Part shown: in pieces, positions 35,875-44,793 of the stretch | How positions within the stretch are numbered: position 1 is the stretch's first letter | Layout of the letters: every line of letters begins with the position of its first letter | Source: Roseomonas gilardii subsp. gilardii | Lineage (GTDB): Bacteria; Pseudomonadota; Alphaproteobacteria; Acetobacterales; Acetobacteraceae | Direction: 5' to 3' | Assembly: GCF_023078375.1 (NCBI RefSeq) | Contig: NZ_CP095554.1 | Coordinates: 806,001 to 870,000, forward strand | DNA length: 64,000 nt | Notes under the pieces: model-generated | Database searches by the model: none | What the model was told of the DNA's origin: nothing | What the model saw: the letters and a program-made list of their open reading frames with translations, nothing else | Made by a program: the position numbers and the translations under genes

Positions 35875-37080
35875 TCAGTTCCAGGCCGGGAAAGGGTCCG
35901 GCAGCCGCGCCCAGGCGCGCGAACCACCCCGCATCTCCGCCTCCGTCAGCAGGCAGGCATCGAGCCGCCGGCGCAGTGCCGCCTCATCCATGCCGGCGCC
36001 GATGAAGACCACCTCCTGCCGCCGGTCGCCGAAAGGCTCCTGCCATTGCGCGCGGATACCGTCCCGCCATGGCGGATCGTCCGGCCAGCGGGATGGGTCC
36101 ACCGCCGCGAACCAGTAGCCCGCCGCCTCGTGCCGCCCGACCTGCCCGGCCAGTTGCCAGGAGCCCGCCCAGTTCATGCGCGTGGCCAGCCAGAAGAAGC
36201 CCTTGGCCCGCACAACGCCCGGCAGGTCGGATTCGATGAGGGCCTTCCAACGTGCCGGATGCAGCGGCCGCCGCGCCCGCCAGACGAAGGAGCGGATGCC
36301 GAATTCCTCGCTTTCCGGCAGATGCCCGCCCGCCAGGGCCTGGGCCCAGCCCGCCGCGCGCTGCGCCCGCGCGAAGTCGAAACGCCCGGTCCCCAGCACC
36401 TCGGGCAGCGGGACGCGGCCGTGGTCGGCGGCGATGATGGCGGCCCCGGGGTTGAAGGTGGCGAGCAGCGCGGCCAGCCGCTCCCGCTCCGCCATGTCCA
36501 TGCGGTCGGTCTTGTTGATCACCAGCACGTCGGCGAACTCGACCTGCTCCACCAGCAGGTCCACCAGCAGCCGGTCATCCTCCTCGCCCGCCGTTTCCCC
36601 CCGGGCGCGCAGCGTGTCGGCGGAGCCGTAGTCGCGCAGGAAGGCCGGGCCATCGACCACCGTCACCATCGTGTCCAGCCGCGCCAGGTCCCCCAGGCCG
36701 CGCCCTTCCTCATCGCGGAAGTCGAAGGTGGCGGCCACCGGCATGGGCTCCGCGATGCCGGTGCTCTCGATCACCAGCGCGTCGAAGCGCCCTTCCCGCG
36801 CCAGGCGCGCGACCTCCACCATCAGGTCCTCGCGCAAAGTGCAGCAGATGCAGCCGTTGCTCATCTCCACCAGCTTCTCGCTGGTGCGGGTCAGCATCCC
36901 TTCCGCCGAGGGCGCACCGGCGACGAGCGCGGCATCGATGTTCACCTCGCTCATGTCGTTGACGATGACGGCGACACGCTTTCCCTCGCGGTTGGCGAGG
37001 ATGTGGTTCAGCAGCGTCGTCTTGCCCGCGCCCAGGAAGCCGGACAGCACGGTGACGGGGAGGCGGGTGTCAGAGGTCAT
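35875..37080 (-). CDS. COG0523 GTP-dependent metallochaperone, ZigA/CobW family
   Basis: 401-residue G3E GTPase. Walker [10 protein letters not shown] (14-22), metal-binding CxCC motif at C77-C80 ([12 protein letters not shown]), [17 protein letters not shown], and a C-terminal CobW_C domain ([15 protein letters not shown]). COG0523 members shuttle zinc (ZigA/ZNG1) or cobalt. A Zur-box-like site ahead of the preceding DUF1826 gene, whose end overlaps this start, argues for zinc starvation. Proximity to B12 import is a reason to keep cobalt as an alternative. Confidence 0.88.
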   Translation of the reverse strand: MTSDTRLPVTVLSGFLGAGKTTLLNHILANREGKRVAVIVNDMSEVNIDAALVAGAPSAEGMLTRTSEKLVEMSNGCICCTLREDLMVEVARLAREGRFDALVIESTGIAEPMPVAATFDFRDEEGRGLGDLARLDTMVTVVDGPAFLRDYGSADTLRARGETAGEEDDRLLVDLLVEQVEFADVLVINKTDRMDMAERERLAALLATFNPGAAIIAADHGRVPLPEVLGTGRFDFARAQRAAGWAQALAGGHLPESEEFGIRSFVWRARRPLHPARWKALIESDLPGVVRAKGFFWLATRMNWAGSWQLAGQVGRHEAAGYWFAAVDPSRWPDDPPWRDGIRAQWQEPFGDRRQEVVFIGAGMDEAALRRRLDACLLTEAEMRGGSRAWARLPDPFPAWN

Positions 37081-37714
37081 GGAGCGGAATCCGTCCGGCT
37101 TCGTCGAGGCAGAGGAGCAGCCGGGGCACGGGAGCGCCGTCCATCGGCGGGGAGCGGTGCACCAGCCCGCGGCCGGGTGCGGCGGGATGCGCGTCGCCCT
37201 TGAGGATCGCGGCATCGCCGGTGCCCAGGCGTGCGGGAGCAGGGCCACAGCATGGATCATGGGCACGCGCGGCCTCCGCCCCGAACAGGGGGAGCCATTC
37301 CGTGCCCGCCCCGGCATAGGTGCAGAGCAGGCGCAGCCCCACCGCATCGGCATGGAAACGGCGGCAGGCATCGCCGGTGATGCCCTCCAGCCTCGCCTGG
37401 AGGCGCTTCCGGCCCAGGATCACGGAGAAGCTGACGCAGAGCCAGCGGATGTCGCGCAGCAGGGCGGACGGCAGGGCTGTTGGCAGCTTCGCGGCGAGGC
37501 GAAGGGCGCAATCCTCGGCCAGATCCTCCACCGCGACGCGGAAGGGAGCGAGGCGCAGCAGGGGCTGCAGGCCGCCGGGTTCGGGCGGCGGCCGCTGCCA
37601 GATGGCGAGCGGCACGTCAGGCCGGCGCACCTCCATCAGCACGCCAGGATCGGCGGCGGCCAGGATGCGGAAGGCGCCTTCATCGGGCGCGGTCAGGGCT
37701 TCGCTGAGGAACAC
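37070..37714 (-). CDS. DUF1826 protein, zinc-starvation associated
   Basis: 214-residue protein of the DUF1826 family, genes commonly found beside COG0523 in Zur regulons. Recognisable parts are [44 protein letters not shown] and [23 protein letters not shown], which contain conserved His and Cys residues that could bind metal. No catalytic activity is known. Start is GTG, very close to the promoter, so the transcript is nearly leaderless. It overlaps the COG0523 gene by eleven bases. Confidence 0.82.
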   Translation of the reverse strand: MFLSEALTAPDEGAFRILAAADPGVLMEVRRPDVPLAIWQRPPPEPGGLQPLLRLAPFRVAVEDLAEDCALRLAAKLPTALPSALLRDIRWLCVSFSVILGRKRLQARLEGITGDACRRFHADAVGLRLLCTYAGAGTEWLPLFGAEAARAHDPCCGPAPARLGTGDAAILKGDAHPAAPGRGLVHRSPPMDGAPVPRLLLCLDEAGRIPLHDL

Positions 37715-37723
37715 GCCCTGAGG

Positions 37724-37750
37724 TTTATACAGAACGTTATAACATTACAA
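37724..37750 (-). promoter_or_regulatory. Zur box within the promoter of the DUF1826-COG0523 operon
   Basis: On the minus strand TTGTAA (37750-37745) and TATAAA (37729-37724) form a promoter with a 15-base spacer. The dyad AATGTTATAACGTT (37746-37733), centred on GTTATAAC, fits the alphaproteobacterial Zur consensus with the TTATAA core. A bound Zur dimer would sit between -35 and -10 and block transcription when zinc is ample. Confidence 0.75.
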
Positions 37751-37793
37751 TACCCGGAACGCCGAGCCGTTCCCCCGGCTCGCTCGCTGCCCG

Positions 37794-39329
37794 CTACCAG
37801 CTCCGCAGGCGGCGCAGGCGCGGGGTCTTCTTGTGCTGGTGCTCGCCCATGCGCCCGAGCAACGAGTCCAGCTCGGCGATGGCACGGTGCAGATAGGGGC
37901 CCTTGTTCAGCATGACGCATTCGGCCCGCGCCGCCATCGCCGCATCGGTCATCTCGCCGCGCGAGGGGGCGCCCTTCTTGATCAGCCGTTCCAGCACCTG
38001 GGTCGCCCAGATCACCGGCACATGCGCGGCCTCGCCCAGCCAGAGGATTTCCTCCTGCATCTCGGCCATCCGGGCGAAGCCGATCTCCACCGCCAGGTCG
38101 CCGCGCGCGATCATGACCGCCGTCGGCTGCTGCCCGGCGGCGCGGGTCAGGATGGAGGGCAGGGCGCGAACGGCCCGCGTGGTCTCGATCTTCAGGATCA
38201 GTGACAGGCTCCGCCAGTCATCGGGCCGGCGGCGCTCCAGCTCCTCCTGGAGCAGGGCCACATCCTGGGCCGACTGCACGAAGGAATAGCCGATGCCGTC
38301 GGCATGCTGCGCGACGAAGTCCAGATCCCGCCGGTCCTGGTCGGTCAGCGCGGCACAGTGCAGGTCGGTGTCGGGGAAGTTGATGCCCTTTTCCGTCTTC
38401 AGTTTGACGCTGCCGCCCGCCGCGGCGGTGACGCGCGCCACCAGCCCCCAGGGCTCCACCCGCTCGATGCTGGCGCCGAGCTTGCCGTCGTCGATGAACA
38501 GCCGCTCCCCCGGCCGGGCCATGGCCAGCACCTCGCCCAGGGTGCATTCCACCGCCGCATGGGGCCCTTCCAGCGCGACCGCCCCGAGGCCGCCGGGCGC
38601 GGTGACGGCCAGCCGGTCGCCTTCCGCCACGCGGTGCGAGCCGGCCACCCGCACCTCACCGGTACGGATCTTCGGGCCGCCCAGATCCATCAGCACCTTC
38701 ATGCGCCGGCCGGTGGCGGCCTCCGCCGCATGGACATGCGCGATCATGCGCTGCCAAGCCTCGCGGCCATCATGGGCGCAGTTGATCCGCACCGCCTCGA
38801 CGCCACGCTCGGCCAGCCTCCGCATGAAGGCGGGATCGTCGGCGGCCTCGCTCGGGCAGGTGACCAGCAGATGCACCGGCCGCTGCGGCGAGGCCGGGCC
38901 GAGCACCGTCCGCGTCCGTTCCGCCAGCCGGCGCTCCCCCTCGAAGAAGGCCGCCGGCGACACCGGCGGCTCCTCGGGCGGCCGTCCGGCCAGCGCCGCC
39001 AGGGCGCGCTCCACGCTTTCCAGCACGGGCAGCACGCGGCTTTCCAGCCGGCCCAGCGAGGACAGGCCCAGCAGCATCAGCGGCCGCTGCAAGGGGCGCA
39101 GATCCCGGTGCCGCAGCGCGAGATAGCAGGCGAGGTTCGCCGCGCCCGGCCGGAAGTCGGGCTGGTGGAGCGAGCCCTCCCATTGCCGCACCAGGCCGTG
39201 CCCTTCCTCGCGCACCGCCTTCAGCAGGGCCCGGATCTCGGCATGCAGGGCCGGCACGTCCACCGGCTGGTCCTCTTCGGGGAGCGGCTGTTCGGCGGCT
39301 TCGGAAGACCGGACGGGATCATCGGACAT
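37794..39329 (-). CDS. Atypical pyruvate kinase: N-terminal extension, no C-terminal regulatory domain
   Basis: 511-residue protein whose residues ~155-500 form a pyruvate kinase barrel: LMDLGGPKIRTGEV, FIDDGKLGASIE, TEKGINFPDTDL, LILKIETTRAV, MIARGDLAVEIG, IWATQVLERLIKKGAPSRGEMTDAA and CVMLNKGPYL. About 150 extra N-terminal residues precede it. The usual C-terminal allosteric domain is missing, since the frame ends after the helix following LNKG. Activation by sugar phosphates at the usual C-domain site is therefore not expected. AGGAGA lies seven bases before the ATG. It may be a second, specialised isozyme. Its position beside the aromatic catabolic operon could be chance. Confidence 0.83.
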   Translation of the reverse strand: MSDDPVRSSEAAEQPLPEEDQPVDVPALHAEIRALLKAVREEGHGLVRQWEGSLHQPDFRPGAANLACYLALRHRDLRPLQRPLMLLGLSSLGRLESRVLPVLESVERALAALAGRPPEEPPVSPAAFFEGERRLAERTRTVLGPASPQRPVHLLVTCPSEAADDPAFMRRLAERGVEAVRINCAHDGREAWQRMIAHVHAAEAATGRRMKVLMDLGGPKIRTGEVRVAGSHRVAEGDRLAVTAPGGLGAVALEGPHAAVECTLGEVLAMARPGERLFIDDGKLGASIERVEPWGLVARVTAAAGGSVKLKTEKGINFPDTDLHCAALTDQDRRDLDFVAQHADGIGYSFVQSAQDVALLQEELERRRPDDWRSLSLILKIETTRAVRALPSILTRAAGQQPTAVMIARGDLAVEIGFARMAEMQEEILWLGEAAHVPVIWATQVLERLIKKGAPSRGEMTDAAMAARAECVMLNKGPYLHRAIAELDSLLGRMGEHQHKKTPRLRRLRSW

Positions 39330-39425
39330 GCGGTGTCTCCTGCGGGACAACCACCTTTCTAGCGCGGCCCGCCCGGCTCCCGCATGAAGCTGCCGTGACG
39401 CAATGCCGGCGCGGCGCCCCCGGGA

Positions 39426-41285
39426 TCAGCCCCGCTTGGCCTGGGCCGCCATGCGCACCGTGGCATTGGCCGCACCGAAGCCGGTGGCGCCACGGCGCTC
39501 GATCATCTCGAAGAAGAAGCGGTGCTCGAAGGCGCGCAGGTAGAAATGCAGCAGCTCGCCACCCGCGTCGCGGTCATAGAGCACGTCATGCTGCTGCAGC
39601 TTGCGCAGGAACTCGTCGTCCAGTCCCCATTTCGCCTGCAGGTCGTCGTAGTAGTTCGCCGGCACGGAAAGGGTTTCCGCGCCGCGCCGCCGCACGTCGC
39701 GCACGCTGGCGAAGATGTCCTTCGTGTCGAAGGCGATGTGGTGCACGCCGGCCCCGGCGAAGGCCGTGACGAAGCGGCCGGTGGAGGTCTTCTGCCCCTC
39801 CGAGATGTTCAGCGGCAGGCGCAGCGCGCCATTGCCGGACACCACCGCGCGGCTGCGCACCAGTCCCTGCGGATCGGCGAGATCCCAGATCGACTGCGGC
39901 TCCAGCCCGAAGACGCTGCGCCAGAACAGCACCGCGGAATCCATCGTGCCGTTGGGCAGGGCGAGCGCGATGTGGTCGCAGCCGGTGAGGCCGCTGTCGG
40001 CAACCTCCGCACCTTCCTCCAGCATCACGAAATCGTCCTGCCAGCTCCCGCCGCCGGGGCGCGGCGCCTCGACCAGCAGGATCAGCGTGCCGTCGGTGTT
40101 GCGGATGCCGGAAATCGGCAGCTCACCCTCGCCGCGATGCTCCTGCCAGTCGGAGCAGAGCAGCTTGCGGGCGCGCGTCAGCGCCTGCTCCACATTGTCC
40201 ACCCGCACGGCGAAGGCGCAGACCGAAGGGCCGTGCAACTGGAAATGCTCGGAGGCGGCGCTGTCCTGCTCGCTGTTCAGCACCAGGGAGACATCGCCCT
40301 GGCGGTAGAGGTCCACATCCTTGCTGCGGTGCCGGCCGACACGGCGGAAGCCGGTGCGCTCCAGATAGGTGGCGAGCTTGCGCCGCGCGCCCTCATCCAC
40401 CGCGAATTCTAGGAACTCCACCCGCTCCACCACGGGGGGCGGCGGCAGGTCGAGCACGCCGGTGCGGGATTCGGTGAAGATCAGCGAGCGCAGCCCGTCG
40501 CGCGCATTGGTGCGGGCCGGAAGGGTGCGGAAATCGTCGTTGAAGATTTCCAGCGACAGCGGGCCGCGATAGCCGGAGGCCACCACCGCGTGGGTGAAAT
40601 CCTCGACCGGCAGGTCGCCCTGGCCGGGGAAGTTGCGGAAATGCCGGCTCCAGGACAGCACGTCCATGGTCAGCTTCGGCGCGTCGGCGAGTTGCACGAA
40701 GAAGATGCGCTCGCCGGGCACCTGGGCGATGCCGGAGGGGTCGTCGCCCAGGGAAAGGGTGTGGAAGCTGTCGAGGATCAGCCCCAAAGCGGGATGGTCC
40801 GCCTGCTGCACGATCTTCCAGGCATGGCTCCAGCGCCGGATGTTCTGGCCCCAGGCCAGGGCCTCGAAACCGACGCGCAGGCCCCGCTTCGCCGCCCGCT
40901 CCGCCATCTCCCGCAGATCGGCGGCGGCCCGGGCATCGTCGTCCAGGCTGTGCGGCTGGGTGTTGGAGCAGACCAGCACGAGGTCGGTGCCCAGCGCCTG
41001 CATCACGTCGAACTTGCGCTCGGCCCGGTCCATATTGCGGGCACGCTGCGGCTCCGGCATCGCCTCGAAGTCGCGGAAGGGCTGGAAGATGGTGATCTCC
41101 AGCCCCAGGTCCCGCGCCGCCTTGCGCACATCCGCGGGCGTGCCCTCGAAGGTGAGCAGGTCGTTCTCGAAGATCTCCACGCCGTCGAAGCCGGCCGCGG
41201 CCGCCGCCTCCAGCTTGTCGAGCAGGTTTCCGCTCAGCGAGACCGTGGCGATCGAGCGGGCGAAGCGCGACTTCGTGGGCAGCAT
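39426..41285 (-). CDS. quiC: 3-Dehydroshikimate dehydratase, fused isomerase-like and HPPD-like domains
   Basis: 619-residue bifunctional-architecture enzyme. Residues ~1-285 are an AP-endonuclease-2-like TIM barrel (KSRFARSIATVSLSGNLLDKL, DGVEIFENDLLTFEGTPADV, LVLVCSNTQ, ILDSFHTLSLGDDP, LEIFNDDFRTLPAR). Residues ~290-619 are two VOC modules like 4-hydroxyphenylpyruvate dioxygenase (CDHIALALPNGTMDSAVLF, VHHIAFDTKDIF, HFYLRAFEHRFFFEMIERRG). This layout is that of QuiC/AroZ-like dehydratases making protocatechuate from 3-dehydroshikimate. Only the N-terminal barrel is needed for that step; the role of the VOC half is uncertain. It is the last gene of the quinate-protocatechuate operon, which supports the assignment over a plain HPPD. 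Confidence 0.88.
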   Translation of the reverse strand: MLPTKSRFARSIATVSLSGNLLDKLEAAAAAGFDGVEIFENDLLTFEGTPADVRKAARDLGLEITIFQPFRDFEAMPEPQRARNMDRAERKFDVMQALGTDLVLVCSNTQPHSLDDDARAAADLREMAERAAKRGLRVGFEALAWGQNIRRWSHAWKIVQQADHPALGLILDSFHTLSLGDDPSGIAQVPGERIFFVQLADAPKLTMDVLSWSRHFRNFPGQGDLPVEDFTHAVVASGYRGPLSLEIFNDDFRTLPARTNARDGLRSLIFTESRTGVLDLPPPPVVERVEFLEFAVDEGARRKLATYLERTGFRRVGRHRSKDVDLYRQGDVSLVLNSEQDSAASEHFQLHGPSVCAFAVRVDNVEQALTRARKLLCSDWQEHRGEGELPISGIRNTDGTLILLVEAPRPGGGSWQDDFVMLEEGAEVADSGLTGCDHIALALPNGTMDSAVLFWRSVFGLEPQSIWDLADPQGLVRSRAVVSGNGALRLPLNISEGQKTSTGRFVTAFAGAGVHHIAFDTKDIFASVRDVRRRGAETLSVPANYYDDLQAKWGLDDEFLRKLQQHDVLYDRDAGGELLHFYLRAFEHRFFFEMIERRGATGFGAANATVRMAAQAKRG

Positions 41286-41320
41286 GGCTGTCTTCCGGAT
41301 GCTCGGGGCGGATGCTCAGG

Positions 41321-42160
41321 TCAGGCGGCGGAGACCTGCGGGATCTTCAGCATATCACGGGCCTGCCGCGCCGTCGCGACCGGCCGGCCGTACTGCGCGC
41401 ACAGCTCCGCCACCCGCTTCACGAGCTGGGCATTGCTGTCCGCCAGGGTGTTCTTGTCCCAGCGGATATTGTCCTCCAGCCCGGTGCGGACATGGCCGCC
41501 CATCTCCAGCGCCCAGTGGTTGACCTCCAGCTGGTGGCGGCCGATGCCGGCGGCGGTCCAGGTGGCGTCGGGCAGCATCTCGCGCAGCTTCTGGACCTCG
41601 AATTCCAGGATGTCGCGCTTGGCCGGCAGGGCGTGCTTCACGCCCAGCACGAACTGCACATGCGGCGGCGGCTTCAGCAGCCCCTGCTTCACCATGTCCA
41701 CCGTGTTGTAGAGCATGGCGAGGTCGAAGGCCTCGATCTCCGGCTTGATGCCGTAATCGAGCATCTGCTGCGCCAGGTGGCGCACGAAATCCGGCGGGTT
41801 CTCATAGACGATGGTGGGGAAGTTCACCGAGCCGGTGGCGAGCGAGGCCATGTCCGGCTTCAGGTAGAGCATCGCCCCGCGCTGATCCATCGAGCGCCCC
41901 CGGCCACCGGTCGAGAACTGGATGATGATGTCCGGGCAGTGCTTGCGGATGCCCTCCTGCAAAGCCGCGAACTTCTCCGGGTCGGAGGAGGAGCTCTCAT
42001 CCTCGTTGCGGACATGGACATGGACCAGGGCGGCCCCGGCCTCATAGGCGGCCTGGGTGGATTCCACCTGTTCCGGAATGGTGATCGGAACGGCGGGGTT
42101 GTCCTTCTTGCGCGGCACCGAGCCGGTGATGGCCACGCTGATGATGCAAGGCTCGCCCAT
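41321..42160 (-). CDS. Beta-keto acid cleavage enzyme (BKACE, DUF849)
   Basis: 279-residue zinc-dependent TIM-barrel enzyme of the BKACE family, which condenses a beta-keto acid with acetyl-CoA to give acetoacetate and a CoA ester. CIISVAITGSVPRKKDNPAVPITPEQ-like start (here TIPEQ), the metal motif LVHVHVRNEDESSSSDPEKF, IIQFSTGGRGRS and VLGVKHALPAKRDILEFEV are typical. The substrate class cannot be read with certainty. In this operon beta-ketoadipate is the obvious candidate, which would give succinyl-CoA and acetoacetate and bypass the CoA-transferase/thiolase pair encoded next door. That is inference. Confidence 0.85.
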   Translation of the reverse strand: MGEPCIISVAITGSVPRKKDNPAVPITIPEQVESTQAAYEAGAALVHVHVRNEDESSSSDPEKFAALQEGIRKHCPDIIIQFSTGGRGRSMDQRGAMLYLKPDMASLATGSVNFPTIVYENPPDFVRHLAQQMLDYGIKPEIEAFDLAMLYNTVDMVKQGLLKPPPHVQFVLGVKHALPAKRDILEFEVQKLREMLPDATWTAAGIGRHQLEVNHWALEMGGHVRTGLEDNIRWDKNTLADSNAQLVKRVAELCAQYGRPVATARQARDMLKIPQVSAA

Positions 42161-42205
42161 GGTTCCGTTTCCTCCCTGGTCCCGTCCGTTCCCGGACGCC
42201 TTCGA

Positions 42206-43408
42206 TCAGACTTTCTCGATGAGGGCCGCGATGCCCTGACCGACGCCGATGCACATGGTGGCGATGGCGCGCCGGCCGCCCAGCGTCTCCAGCGCGTTCA
42301 CCGAGGTCAAGGCGATACGCGCCCCGGAGGCGCCCAGCGGATGCCCCAGCGCGATGGCGCCGCCATGCGGGTTCACCTGCGGCGCGTCGTCCGGCAGGCC
42401 GAGGTCGCGCGTCACCGCCAGCGCCTGGCTGGCGAAGGCCTCGTTCAGCTCGATCACGTCGATCTCGCCGATCGACAGGCCGGTGCGGGCCAGCAGCTTC
42501 CTGGTCGCGGGCGCCGGGCCGAAGCCCATGATGCGCGGCTCGACGCCGGCGGTGGCCATGCTCACCACCCGGGCGCGCGGGGTCAGCCCGTATTTCCGGG
42601 CCGCCGCCTCGCTGGCGATGATCAGCGCCGCGGCGCCGTCATTCACGCCGGAGGCATTGCCCGCCGTGACCGTGCCGGGGGTGCGGAAGGGGGTCTTGAG
42701 CTTGGCCAGCCCTTCCAGCGTCGTGTCGGGGCGCGGATGCTCGTCCAGCTCCACCACCGTGTCGCCCTTGCGGCCGGGGATGGTGACGGGGATGATCTCG
42801 CGGGCGAAGAAGCCCGCCTCCTGCGCCGCCTTGGCCTTCTGCTGGGAACGATAGGCGAAGACGTCCTGGTCCTCGCGCGAGATGCCGAACTGCTCCGCCA
42901 CGTTCTCGCCCGTCTCGGGCATGGAATCCGTGCCGTAGGTCTTCTTCATCATCGGGTTGACGAAGCGCCAGCCGATGGTGGTGTCCTCGATCTTCGCCTC
43001 GCGCGAGAAGGCCGTCGCCGCCTTGCCCATCACGAAGGGCGCGCGGGTCATGCTTTCCACGCCGCCGGCGATCACCAGCTCGGCATCGCCGGCGCGGATC
43101 ATGCGCGCCGCCGTGCCCACGGCATCGAGGCCCGAGCCGCAGAGCCGGTTCAGCGTCGAGCCCGGCACCGCCACGGGCAGGCCGGCAAGCAGCACCGCCA
43201 TGCGGGCCACGTCGCGGTTGTCCTCGCCCGCCTGGTTGGCGCAGCCGACATAGCAGTCGTCCACCGCTGCCCAGTCCACGCCCTTGTTGCGCTCCACCAG
43301 GGCGCGGAAGGTATGGGCCAGCAGGTCGTCCGGCCGCACATCCTTCAGCGCGCCGGCATAGCGGCCGATCGGGGTGCGGACGAAATCGCAGATATAAGCG
43401 TCAGCCAT
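42206..43408 (-). CDS. pcaF: Beta-ketoadipyl-CoA thiolase
   Basis: 400-residue thiolase that cleaves 3-oxoadipyl-CoA to succinyl-CoA and acetyl-CoA. It starts DAYICDFVRTPIGRYAGAL, has the nucleophile Cys in NRLCGSGLDAVG, and ends with the GGAIALGHPLGASGAR and CIGVGQGIAAL signatures (second catalytic Cys). Length and the N-terminal DFVRTPIGRYAG sequence favour the PcaF subfamily over general acetyl-CoA acetyltransferases, as does position right after pcaIJ. Confidence 0.93.
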   Translation of the reverse strand: MADAYICDFVRTPIGRYAGALKDVRPDDLLAHTFRALVERNKGVDWAAVDDCYVGCANQAGEDNRDVARMAVLLAGLPVAVPGSTLNRLCGSGLDAVGTAARMIRAGDAELVIAGGVESMTRAPFVMGKAATAFSREAKIEDTTIGWRFVNPMMKKTYGTDSMPETGENVAEQFGISREDQDVFAYRSQQKAKAAQEAGFFAREIIPVTIPGRKGDTVVELDEHPRPDTTLEGLAKLKTPFRTPGTVTAGNASGVNDGAAALIIASEAAARKYGLTPRARVVSMATAGVEPRIMGFGPAPATRKLLARTGLSIGEIDVIELNEAFASQALAVTRDLGLPDDAPQVNPHGGAIALGHPLGASGARIALTSVNALETLGGRRAIATMCIGVGQGIAALIEKV

Positions 43409-43420
43409 GGTTCGCTCCCC

Positions 43421-44080
43421 TCAATCCGCCTGGTGCAGCTTCGCGCCGGTCCTGGCCTGCAGCGTGTCGAAATCCAGCCCCGGCACCATCTCGCGCACCA
43501 CGAAGCCCTGCGCCGTGATGTCGATCACCGCGAGGTTGGTATAGACCCGCGTCACCGCGCGTCCGGCCGTCAGCGGATAGGAGCATTCCTCCACCAGCCG
43601 CGGCCGCCCGTCCTTGGTCGTGTGTTCCATCACCACCCAGAGACGCTTGGCGCCCACCGAGAGGTCCATGGCCCCGCCCACGGCCGGGGCGCTGTCATTG
43701 GCCGAGGTCGCCCAGTTGGCGATGTCGCCGTTCTGCGCCACCTCGAAGGCCCCGAGCACGCAGAGGTCCAGATGCCCGCCGCGGATGATCGAGAAGCTGT
43801 CGGCATGGTGGAAGAAGCTGCCGCCCGGCGTCAGCGTCACATGCTGCTTGCCCGCGTTGATCAGCCAGGGATCGACCTTGCCTTCCTCCGGTGCCGGGCC
43901 CATGCCCAGCAGCCCGTTCTCGGAATGGATCACCACCTCGTGGCCCGCCGGGATCTGGTCGGCCACCAGGGTCGGCACACCGATGCCCAGGTTCACGTAC
44001 CAGCCCTCGGGAATGTCCCGCGCCACGCGCGCCGCCATCTGCGGGCGGCTGAGCGGCCTGAAGTTCAGGGTCTCCGACAT
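43421..44080 (-). CDS. pcaJ: 3-Oxoadipate CoA-transferase, subunit B
   Basis: 219-residue beta subunit. GIGVPTLVADQIPAGHEVVIHS is followed by ENGLLGMGP, whose Glu carries the covalent CoA-thioester intermediate. GGHLDLCVLGAFEVAQNGDIANW and VMEHTTKDGRPRLVEECSYPLT complete the family pattern. The ATG with GGAGGAG upstream was preferred over a longer start. The complex transfers CoA from succinyl-CoA to beta-ketoadipate. Confidence 0.92.
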   Translation of the reverse strand: MSETLNFRPLSRPQMAARVARDIPEGWYVNLGIGVPTLVADQIPAGHEVVIHSENGLLGMGPAPEEGKVDPWLINAGKQHVTLTPGGSFFHHADSFSIIRGGHLDLCVLGAFEVAQNGDIANWATSANDSAPAVGGAMDLSVGAKRLWVVMEHTTKDGRPRLVEECSYPLTAGRAVTRVYTNLAVIDITAQGFVVREMVPGLDFDTLQARTGAKLHQAD

Positions 44081-44109
44081 GTCTCGCTCCTCCGCCTCAG
44101 CGGGCCTTC

Positions 44110-44793
44110 TCAACTCTGGGGATCGCCATAGGGAACATGCACCACGCGGTCGGTGAAGATTCCGGGCGTGACGATGGTCTCCGGGTCCAGCCTCCGCTCA
44201 TCCTCGCAGAGATGCTGGGTCTGCACGACGGTGCATTTGCCCGCCATGGCCATCACCGGATTGAAGTTCCGGCCGGACTCCCGGTAGACGAGGTTGCCCC
44301 AGCGGTCCGCCCGCCAGGCCTCGACCAGGGCGAGGTCGCCCGGCAGCGCCTCTTCCAGGATGCAGGGGCGGCCATTGTACTCGCGCACCTCCTTGCCCTT
44401 GGCCAGCAGCGTGTTGGCGCCGGTCGGGGTGAAGAAGGCCGGCACGCCCGCGCCCGCGGCGCGCAGCCGCTCCGCCAGCGTGCCCTGAGGCACGATCTCC
44501 AGCTCGATCTTTCCGGCCTTGTAGAGCTCCTCGAACACTACCGAGCCGGCCGAGCGCGGGAAGGAGCAGATGATCTTGCGCACCCGCCCCAGCTCCATCA
44601 GCCTCGCCAGGCCGGTATGGCCGGTCCCCGCATTGTTGGCGACGACGGTGAGGTCCTTCGCCCCCTGCTCCGCCAGACCCTCGATCAGGGCATTGGGCTG
44701 CCCCACCGAGCCGAAGCCACCAATGAGCACGGTGGACCCGTCCTTGACCCCTTCCAGCGCCTCCGCGATCGAGCGGACGAATTTGTTGATCAT
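44110..44793 (-). CDS. pcaI: 3-Oxoadipate CoA-transferase, subunit A
   Basis: 227-residue alpha subunit with SIAEALEGVKDGSTVLIGGFGSVG, NNAGTGHTGLARLMELG and the CoA-binding GAGVPAFFTPTGANTLLAKGKEV region. The start overlaps the pcaB stop by four bases. It is followed by pcaJ with ~30 bases between, giving an equimolar heteromer. Confidence 0.92.
   Translation of the reverse strand: MINKFVRSIAEALEGVKDGSTVLIGGFGSVGQPNALIEGLAEQGAKDLTVVANNAGTGHTGLARLMELGRVRKIICSFPRSAGSVVFEELYKAGKIELEIVPQGTLAERLRAAGAGVPAFFTPTGANTLLAKGKEVREYNGRPCILEEALPGDLALVEAWRADRWGNLVYRESGRNFNPVMAMAGKCTVVQTQHLCEDERRLDPETIVTPGIFTDRVVHVPYGDPQS

Noticed and set aside
35875-37080. Assigning the COG0523 gene as cobW of cobalamin synthesis
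   Set aside because: The riboswitch lies downstream of it and controls the import genes. The gene itself is coupled to DUF1826 behind a Zur-type box.
39426-41285. Annotation as plain 4-hydroxyphenylpyruvate dioxygenase
   Set aside because: The C-terminal half is HPPD-like, but the N-terminal isomerase-like barrel and the quinate/pca operon fit 3-dehydroshikimate dehydratase.
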